From Candidatus Thorarchaeota archaeon (lineage in GTDB: Archaea; Asgardarchaeota; Thorarchaeia; Thorarchaeales; Thorarchaeaceae), in assembly GCA_030642465.1 (NCBI GenBank), contig DAOWNS010000109.1, positions 1 to 6,516 of the forward strand: a stretch of DNA of 6,516 nucleotides. Direction: 5' to 3'. The notes below the pieces were generated by a model that saw nothing but the letters and a program-made list of their open reading frames with translations, did not search any database and was not told where the DNA came from. Positions 1-4,615 of the stretch are shown one piece after another. The first letter of the stretch is position 1; every line of letters begins with the position of its first letter. A program made the translations under genes and the position numbers.

Positions 1-3
1 AAT

Positions 4-11
4 CTTAATAA
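4..11 (+). promoter_or_regulatory. Putative TATA (box A) element for tRNA-Glu
   Basis: The octamer CTTAATAA fits the archaeal box A consensus. Its centre lies about 32 nt before the first base of the tRNA, so a start 25-27 nt downstream would give a short 5' leader of about 6-7 nt, as is usual for archaeal tRNA genes. It is nearly the same as the TTTAATAA box before the zinc-ribbon CBS gene on the other strand. It lies at the window edge, so the upstream BRE cannot be seen. The assignment rests on match and spacing only. Confidence 0.42.
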
Positions 12-39
12 CTGCTCAGCAGGCTGCAGGCCTCACGAC

Positions 40-117
40 GCCCCGGTAGTGTAGTCCGGCCCAGCATCTAGGGTTTTCGACCCTATGACCCGGGTTCAAA
101 TCCCGGCCGGGGCACCA
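40..117 (+). tRNA. tRNA-Glu, anticodon UUC, CCA encoded
   Basis: A full cloverleaf can be folded by eye. The acceptor stem pairs 40-46 with 107-113 (seven pairs, all G-C). The D stem pairs 49-52 with 64-67, with two G-U pairs, and the loop carries GG at 58-59. The anticodon stem pairs 69-73 with 81-85 around the loop 74-80, giving anticodon TTC at 76-78. The variable loop is 86-89. The T stem pairs 90-94 with 102-106 around loop TTCAAAT. The discriminator is A114 and a genomic CCA follows at 115-117. There is no intron. It decodes GAA/GAG glutamate codons. It is the only plus-strand gene and converges on nadC. Confidence 0.97.
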
Positions 118-122
118 CGTAC

Positions 123-127
123 TTTTT
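123..127 (+). terminator. Short T-run, possible tRNA-Glu terminator
   Basis: Five T residues on the coding strand start 5 nt after the CCA. Oligo-T stretches without a hairpin can terminate archaeal transcription. The run is short and lies within 3 nt of the nadC stop codon on the other strand, so it is only a candidate. Confidence 0.3.
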
Positions 128-129
128 GA

Positions 130-990
130 CTATTCAAAAGTGAGTCTCATATTGAAGTTGGAAGCGTCGTATGAGTGCGTTAATGCTCCTGAGGACACAA
201 TGTCAACACCGCTCTGCGCGTAGTCTTTCACATTGCTCTCATCTATCCCCCCAGATGCCTCTAGGATTACTTTTTCTCGCCAGCCCTTCTTAGTCAGTGC
301 ATCGTTCACCTTTGCGATATCCTCTGGTTTGAAGTTATCCAACAAAACTATGTCAGCCCCTGTTTCAACAGCCTCCATAGCCTCCTTGAGATTTCTCACC
401 TCGCAAGAGATTTTCTTGCTGAATGACACCGCTCCTTTTGCTGCCGTGATGGCTTTTCCCACTCCTCCTACTGCCGCGATGTGGTTATTCTTTATCAACA
501 CCATGTCATCCAGCGCATACCGATGAGGATCACCTCCACCAACTTGGACTGCCCGCTTCTCGAAGTACCGAAAACCAGGAGTGGTCTTTCTAGTTGCAGC
601 AACGACCAAGACCGAATTTCCTTCTCTCGCAGTTTTCACCATTCGGTGCACTTTGGTAGCAATTCCGCTCATTCGCATAATTATGTTTAGACAGACCCTC
701 TCAACTGTGAGCAGTGTTCCAGCAGGTCCTTTCAAGCGAATGACAGGCTCGTCTGGTCCCACCCATTTGCCTTCATCAGCAAGTACTTCGCAGGAAAGTC
801 CAGTAATCTCAGCTATTGCAGCAATCTCAATCGCGCCAGCCAAGATAGCTTTGTTTCTTGCGAATATCGTCCCCGTTCCAGGTGTCATTGGCTGACCTAT
901 GGCTTTCGTGGTCAAATCGCCAGATCTGATATCTTCCTCAAGGTATTCCTTCAGCGCTTTAATTACTGCAGGCGATGGTCGGTTCATCAT
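130..990 (-). CDS. nadC: Nicotinate-nucleotide pyrophosphorylase (quinolinate phosphoribosyltransferase)
   Basis: This cytoplasmic enzyme turns quinolinate and PRPP into nicotinate mononucleotide, CO2 and pyrophosphate, the step that feeds de novo NAD synthesis. The 286 residues are the usual family length. The N-terminal part has the EED...SGDLTT stretch (about 18-28). ERVCLN...RMSGIAT lies at 97-112. The TIM-barrel part holds TRKTTPGFR (133-141), K145, GGGDPHR (151-157, with H156 and R157), LIKNNH (165-170), acidic E197 and D218, EASGGI (244-249) and SSGALTHS (266-273); these basic and acidic residues form the substrate site in the family. The start is ATG 990, directly followed by a second ATG that could also serve. 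GTGA lies just upstream as a weak ribosome site. It follows the AMMECR1 gene by 15 nt and ends in TAG. No nadA or nadB is in view. The ModD relative was considered, but no molybdenum-transport gene is near. Confidence 0.95.
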   Translation of the reverse strand: MMNRPSPAVIKALKEYLEEDIRSGDLTTKAIGQPMTPGTGTIFARNKAILAGAIEIAAIAEITGLSCEVLADEGKWVGPDEPVIRLKGPAGTLLTVERVCLNIIMRMSGIATKVHRMVKTAREGNSVLVVAATRKTTPGFRYFEKRAVQVGGGDPHRYALDDMVLIKNNHIAAVGGVGKAITAAKGAVSFSKKISCEVRNLKEAMEAVETGADIVLLDNFKPEDIAKVNDALTKKGWREKVILEASGGIDESNVKDYAQSGVDIVSSGALTHSYDASNFNMRLTFE

Positions 991-1005
991 AATTCACACT
1001 CGCTG

Positions 1006-1635
1006 TTAGCATCTTGGGTGACTGGGGTTTCTAATCACGGTTCCGTGTGGTGATTCTTCTCCAAAAATCTCTGCCTGAAACGACATGAACTCGGTTTGCG
1101 AATCTTTCCACGCGTCAGCAGGTAGTCCTGCCTTGTTACATGTGTGCTTCAGATACTCCTCTACGTTCCACTCCCAATCAACCGGAACCTGTGGTAACAG
1201 AAGTCCGCGCCACATACCTCTGGATACTATGAGGCCGTCGCGCCCGACCTCCACTAAATCCAAGAGTTTCATTGGATCATCATACTCTACCTTCACAGGA
1301 GGCGTCAGAACACTGAGCTCAACTAGAATCGCATCCAGCTCCTTCGGTTCAACTGGGGCAAAGCGTGGATCGCGTGTAGCCGAATCGACAGCGGAATCCA
1401 TCGTGGCATCGATTAAGGGCTGAGTCGGATATGGTCGACCTATGCATCCTCTTAGTGCGACAGTATCTTCTTTGATGGAATTGAGCGTCACAAAGACGCC
1501 GGATTCTTTCCATAGGTGCCCAGGAGCGTCCTGGGGGGATTGTGCTTTTCTCTGATGCTGTACAATCTCATCCACTGTCTGTCTTGCCAGTTCAACTAGG
1601 AGTTTGCCATCATCATCAGAGTAAACATGGGTCAT
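1006..1635 (-). CDS. AMMECR1 family protein
   Basis: A 209-residue protein of the AMMECR1 family, which is found in archaea, eukaryotes and some bacteria and has no firmly assigned biochemical role. The signature LRGCIG is at 61-66 with its conserved cysteine C64. DPRF is at 89-92, SRGMWRGLLLPQV at 138-150, and EEYLKHTCNKAGLP at 159-172 with C166. The length and motif order match single-domain archaeal members; there is no MEMO domain fused and none nearby. The start is ATG 1635: an in-frame TGA lies three codons upstream, and GAGTTGAT (1641-1648, minus strand) is a near match to the Shine-Dalgarno GAGGTGAT at 5 nt spacing. It sits 38 nt after pyrC and 15 nt before nadC, so it is probably co-transcribed with both. 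The extreme C-terminus ends in Cys. Family assignment is firm; function is unknown. Confidence 0.92.
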   Translation of the reverse strand: MTHVYSDDDGKLLVELARQTVDEIVQHQRKAQSPQDAPGHLWKESGVFVTLNSIKEDTVALRGCIGRPYPTQPLIDATMDSAVDSATRDPRFAPVEPKELDAILVELSVLTPPVKVEYDDPMKLLDLVEVGRDGLIVSRGMWRGLLLPQVPVDWEWNVEEYLKHTCNKAGLPADAWKDSQTEFMSFQAEIFGEESPHGTVIRNPSHPRC

Positions 1636-1673
1636 ACAGCATCAACTCGGTTATCCCCATCCACTAAACGCGG

Positions 1674-2984
1674 TTATGTCTTTCGCACAGGAACCCTTCC
1701 TGCAACTCCTGGGCCGATGAGAAACTGACCGTAGTTATAGACCAAATCGCCTCCAACAAGCGTCATGACTGGTGTGGCTAGGACCCGTCGCCCCTCAAAT
1801 GGAGTGACTTTGGCCTTTGAATTGAAGAAAGCTCCACAAATCACCGATTCTTCTTTCTTGACAATGCAAATGTCCGCGTCATAGCCTTTGGCAAGGACTC
1901 CCTTGGAGCCAAGCTTGAGTATATGGGCTGGTGCCGAACAACAACACCTCAGATACTCGACCCATGAAAGTCGTCCCTCTAGGACTTCTGTCAGCATGAG
2001 GGGTACAGTTGTTTCTAGCCCGGGTATCCCTGATGATGCTTCAAGAAACGTGGCTCTTTTCTCCTGTTCAGTGTGAGGTGCATGATCAGAGGCAACACAG
2101 TCAATTACACATTGATGGAGAGCTTTCTGCAACGCCTTGTTGTCATAGGGTGATCTAAGAGGCGGTAGCATCTTGGATGCGCCGTCAGGGTGTGTAAAAT
2201 CACCTCCTGCCAAAAACAGGTGATGAGGCGCAACTTCTGCCGTCAGGAGGTCCTCAGCCCTGTGCTTTTCTATAGTTCTCACGGATGACGCACAGCTAAC
2301 ATGACAAATGTGCAATCTGCCTCCAATCTCTGACTGCGCGGCTAGGAACTGTTGAATCGAATCTTCCTCACTCTCACAGGTGTGCTGCATCAGGAATGCG
2401 TCAAGGGTTTTGGGTGCAGAACGTTTTCCACCAGTTTCAGGATGCAGTAAGAGCGGGATATCATGTTCTTCTGACAACTTTAGGCAGGCACGTATTCGTT
2501 TCTGATTGTATGAAGTGTCCTTGATAATTGGCGAATGTGGATACACTTTGAACCCAAGAATGTCGGGCACTATCTGCGCATCGAAATCTGACGTGTTTCT
2601 TTGTATTCCGGAATAAAAGCCCACGTTAACAAATCGCTTCTCCTTTGCGCTATCCACTTTCTCTGCCAGGCTATCACGGTCAAGGGTGGGAGGGTTGGAA
2701 TTAGGCATGTCAACTACTGTAGTCACGCCGCCTGCTGCAGCAGCTCTTGTGCCGGTTTCGAAATCCTCCTTGTCAGAATTATTTAGGTCTCTAAGGTGAA
2801 CGTGGATGTCAATTGCACCCGGAAGGATATAGAGATCCTCGCAATCTATCACCTGCTGGGCTGGTGGTTCACTCCCCGGACTGTAAATCCCCTCAATTTT
2901 GCCAAGATGCAGAGCAACAGCTTTTCGCGTTGGCGCACCCTCGACAATAACTAGACCATTCTTCAGGAGGTAGTCCACACTCAT
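1674..2984 (-). CDS. pyrC: Dihydroorotase
   Basis: This zinc amidohydrolase closes carbamoyl-aspartate to dihydroorotate, the third step of pyrimidine synthesis. The 436 residues match class I enzymes. The metal site begins with HVHLRD (H61, H63; R65 is the usual substrate-binding arginine). DMPN is at 92-95. GFKVYP (144-149) puts K146 where many relatives have a carboxylated bridging lysine (inferred by position). H181 (LLLHPET) and H228 (HICHVS) are the next metal ligands. EVAPHHLFL follows at 250-258, then PPLRS (274-278), SDHAPH (299-304, with the catalytic Asp D300) and GIPGLET (319-325). The N- and C-terminal ends form the small beta domain. An in-frame TAG two codons upstream fixes the start at ATG 2984 or later; GTTGAT, 5 nt before it, is a weak ribosome site. 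The gap from the four-CBS gene is 47 nt and 38 nt follows to AMMECR1. Hydantoinase or allantoinase is less likely. Confidence 0.92.
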   Translation of the reverse strand: MSVDYLLKNGLVIVEGAPTRKAVALHLGKIEGIYSPGSEPPAQQVIDCEDLYILPGAIDIHVHLRDLNNSDKEDFETGTRAAAAGGVTTVVDMPNSNPPTLDRDSLAEKVDSAKEKRFVNVGFYSGIQRNTSDFDAQIVPDILGFKVYPHSPIIKDTSYNQKRIRACLKLSEEHDIPLLLHPETGGKRSAPKTLDAFLMQHTCESEEDSIQQFLAAQSEIGGRLHICHVSCASSVRTIEKHRAEDLLTAEVAPHHLFLAGGDFTHPDGASKMLPPLRSPYDNKALQKALHQCVIDCVASDHAPHTEQEKRATFLEASSGIPGLETTVPLMLTEVLEGRLSWVEYLRCCCSAPAHILKLGSKGVLAKGYDADICIVKKEESVICGAFFNSKAKVTPFEGRRVLATPVMTLVGGDLVYNYGQFLIGPGVAGRVPVRKT

Positions 2985-3031
2985 ATGCTATCAACGCCAT
3001 CCCGGCTGCGTCATGACGTTGTGAAACTGCC

Positions 3032-3850
3032 TTATTCAGTCTTCTCAGTGACCTTGAATTTGTTAGCCACAAAACGAGTAAAGTCTGTGGCGCTGATAAT
3101 TCCCATCAATCTGTTCCCTGAGCCAACAACAGGCAATGTGTTGAGGTTCGCGTCAAGCATGAGTGTCACTGCTTCATCCAACGAAGCATCCGGAGAGGTC
3201 AGAGGTGGTTGTCTTATCATTGCGTCAACGACACGTATCTGCCTTACCTGACTCTTACGATATCTATCGGGCACCTCCACACTAAAGCGAGCCATTGCCT
3301 CAGCCACAGCCCTCTCCGTAAGGAGTCCCAATACACGGCCGCCGTCGGTGACAGGAATGCCTGAGTGACCTCGAGTAAGCATCTCCATTCTTGCCTTAAT
3401 CAGACGCTCAACAGGGTTGACAACTAGGAGTTCTTCCGTTGTCATCAAATCTTCTACCTTCACCTTCTTGAACTTCTTCACGAGCTCTGACATGTCCTTC
3501 TTTGTTATAACACCAACGAGCTTACCCTCGTCGTCAAGAACGGGACATCCACTCATGCCCTTGTCCATCATAAGTTTAGCAACATCCGTCACATCATCGT
3601 CAGGAGTCACGGTGATCACAGTGTCAGTCATCGCACTAGACACGTGAAGTCGTCCTATGGAAACCGCTACTACCTTGCTGACTCCCAGTCTATCCGCGAT
3701 ATCTGCATAGGTAATAATCCCCTTTAGTTCTCCATTCTCCATAACAATAAGGCGATCAACCTTCTTCTTATCGAGCAAGTCTAATGCGTACGACAGTCTC
3801 TGGTCCTTGTCAATCGTGACAGGTTTAGTCATTATTTGGCTTACTTTCAT
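3032..3850 (-). CDS. Four-CBS-domain protein (two Bateman modules)
   Basis: The 272 residues are almost entirely four CBS domains: about 1-56, 69-124, 131-186 and 205-262. There is no enzyme, DNA-binding or membrane segment. CBS pairs commonly bind AMP, ATP or S-adenosylmethionine and act as energy or ligand sensors; the partner here is unknown. The ribose-contact motif (T/S-x-x-D) is present in CBS1 (T47-D50), CBS2 (T116-D119) and CBS4 (S253-D256), but CBS3 reads TERA (178-181) and lacks the Asp, so that site may bind poorly or be structural. I chose ATG 3850 because GGAG at 3860-3863 stands 9 nt before it and the protein then opens with the typical MKVSQIMT of a CBS domain. A TTG at 3865 in the same frame overlaps that GGAG and would add only five residues. 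It lies 64 nt after the zinc-ribbon CBS gene and 47 nt before pyrC. Confidence 0.9.
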   Translation of the reverse strand: MKVSQIMTKPVTIDKDQRLSYALDLLDKKKVDRLIVMENGELKGIITYADIADRLGVSKVVAVSIGRLHVSSAMTDTVITVTPDDDVTDVAKLMMDKGMSGCPVLDDEGKLVGVITKKDMSELVKKFKKVKVEDLMTTEELLVVNPVERLIKARMEMLTRGHSGIPVTDGGRVLGLLTERAVAEAMARFSVEVPDRYRKSQVRQIRVVDAMIRQPPLTSPDASLDEAVTLMLDANLNTLPVVGSGNRLMGIISATDFTRFVANKFKVTEKTE

Positions 3851-3859
3851 CGCATGAGT

Positions 3860-3863
3860 CTCC
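3860..3863 (-). promoter_or_regulatory. Ribosome binding site that sets the start of the four-CBS gene
   Basis: GGAG on the minus strand lies 9 nt before ATG 3850. Aligned to the full GGAGGTGAT, the remaining bases end 4 nt before the ATG, as in the zinc-ribbon CBS gene. The alternative TTG start (3863-3865) shares a base with GGAG and so could not use it. This supports the shorter protein. Confidence 0.7.
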
Positions 3864-3914
3864 AACAGTTATGCTAAGTTATTAGCTGATGCAAATCAAG
3901 GAATAGTTCCTCTA

Positions 3915-4478
3915 CTACCTACGACACTCCTCACAGATATACTCGCCGTCTGCCAGCGCCAAGTCGATAGAGTACTCTCCACATACATCGCAAACGCCTC
4001 CATAGGCAATGATCTCGTCTTCCTCTGCTACTACTACGGATCCCTGCTCGTTCTTGACCCGTAATGATTCCACCATGACGTCAATAAGTTCCGGAGACCA
4101 GCGCAGAATGTCTCTAGAAGTGATTATTCCCGCCAGCGAGTCATTTTTCAGGATTGCCACTCGTCGGATTCCAGCGCGTGTCATCACACGCATTGCCTCT
4201 GTGAGCGCCGTGTTAGGAGTGATGTGAATTAAAGGTGAGCTCATGACATCCTTGGCTTTCGTTGTCTTTGGGTCCTTTTGCTCAGCAACTACTCGAGTGA
4301 CTATATCGGTTTCAGTTATGATGCCTATAGCACGTTCCGCCTTCACTATGACTATTGAGCCGATGTCAATCTTGGCCATTGACTTAGCAACCTCAAGAAC
4401 CGTGGCGTCAGGTGGCATTGTTACGACATTCACAGACATGATTTCCTTAACAGGCATCATTGGTGTCGGTTCGGACAT
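3915..4478 (-). CDS. Two-CBS-domain protein with C-terminal zinc ribbon
   Basis: A 187-residue soluble protein. Two CBS domains occupy about 9-65 and 76-130, with intact ribose-contact motifs TETD (55-58) and TSRD (120-123), so the pair probably binds an adenine nucleotide or similar ligand. A linker of about 30 residues leads to a C-terminal zinc ribbon whose four cysteines form two CxxC knuckles: C163/C166 and C182/C185. The CBS-plus-ribbon layout is known from archaea, but its targets are mostly unassigned; the ribbon suggests contact with nucleic acid or a protein partner (inference). The start is ATG 4478, backed by GAGGT at 4486-4490, seven nt upstream; methionines at 7 and 8 are less likely. 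It ends with two consecutive in-frame TAG codons (3912-3917). It is the first gene after the 137-nt gap holding a TATA-like box, and probably heads the run down to nadC. Confidence 0.9.
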   Translation of the reverse strand: MSEPTPMMPVKEIMSVNVVTMPPDATVLEVAKSMAKIDIGSIVIVKAERAIGIITETDIVTRVVAEQKDPKTTKAKDVMSSPLIHITPNTALTEAMRVMTRAGIRRVAILKNDSLAGIITSRDILRWSPELIDVMVESLRVKNEQGSVVVAEEDEIIAYGGVCDVCGEYSIDLALADGEYICEECRR

Positions 4479-4485
4479 TGGAATG

Positions 4486-4490
4486 ACCTC
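4486..4490 (-). promoter_or_regulatory. Ribosome binding site of the zinc-ribbon CBS gene
   Basis: GAGGT on the minus strand stands 7 nt before ATG 4478. The extended stretch GAGGTCAT differs from the ideal GAGGTGAT at one base. It is the best Shine-Dalgarno match in the window and supports ATG 4478 over the internal methionine codons. Confidence 0.7.
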
Positions 4491-4513
4491 AATTAGGCAG
4501 AAGGTTGGTTTGT

Positions 4514-4565
4514 CACTCTGGATGTATGTGGTGCAGAGTGCCTCTCCGCCGCACTCCTTTGGAGT
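4514..4565 (-). other. Chain of mutually complementary segments upstream of the zinc-ribbon CBS gene
   Basis: In the 137 nt without a gene (4479-4615), four short segments pair in sequence. In minus-strand RNA order they are ACUCC (4561-4565), GGAGUGC (4551-4557), GCACUCUG (4534-4541) and CAGAGUG (4514-4520; exact pairing to CACUCUG). Segment 1 can pair with 2 (5 bp, loop AAA), 2 with 3 (6 bp, 9-nt loop) and 3 with 4 (7 bp, 13-nt loop), so 1:2 plus 3:4 competes with 2:3. There is no U-run after any of them. They may be an RNA switch in a read-through transcript, a set of inverted operator sites in DNA, or chance. The pairings are seen directly; the function is not known. Confidence 0.4.
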
Positions 4566-4568
4566 ACG

Positions 4569-4576
4569 TTATTAAA
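4569..4576 (-). promoter_or_regulatory. Putative TATA (box A) element for the CBS-pyrC-nadC gene run
   Basis: TTTAATAA on the minus strand is a good archaeal box A match within the largest intergenic gap among the minus-strand genes. A start 25-27 nt downstream would fall near 4545-4548 and give a leader of about 68 nt before ATG 4478. The perfect inverted repeat ACTCC-AAA-GGAGT (4553-4565) would then lie between the TATA box and the start, where a repressor could act. The upstream bases do not give a strong BRE. No transcript data are available, and read-through from the NFACT gene is also possible. Confidence 0.45.
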
Positions 4577-4615
4577 TGTGTCTGTGTTCAAGACTGTAGA
4601 ATCCACGGCGAATCC

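Noticed and set aside
12..29. Palindromes CTGCT-C-AGCAG and GCAG-G-CTGC before the tRNA
   Set aside because: The one-base centres cannot form RNA hairpin loops. As DNA sites they are short and unsupported, and they lie between the TATA box and the expected start.
233..895. Plus-strand open frames opposite nadC
   Set aside because: They are antisense shadows of a clearly assigned enzyme, with low-complexity Ser/Ala/Phe content and no recognisable domain. The same holds for plus-strand frames opposite the other genes, including 5042-5434 (130 codons).
1674..2984. Hydantoinase or allantoinase instead of dihydroorotase
   Set aside because: These share the amidohydrolase fold, but HVHLRD with DMPN, PPLRS and SDHAPH fits dihydroorotase, and no purine or hydantoin degradation genes are near.
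3866..3898. Possible promoter before the four-CBS gene (CTAATAAC on the minus strand)
   Set aside because: A start 25 nt downstream would fall beyond the ribosome site GGAG, so it would not give a well-translated mRNA. Co-transcription is more likely.
3899..3911. Small inverted repeat AGGAA-TAG-TTCCT just after the zinc-ribbon CBS stop
   Set aside because: Only 5 bp with a 3-nt loop, and no T-run follows, so I do not call it a terminator. It could be chance.
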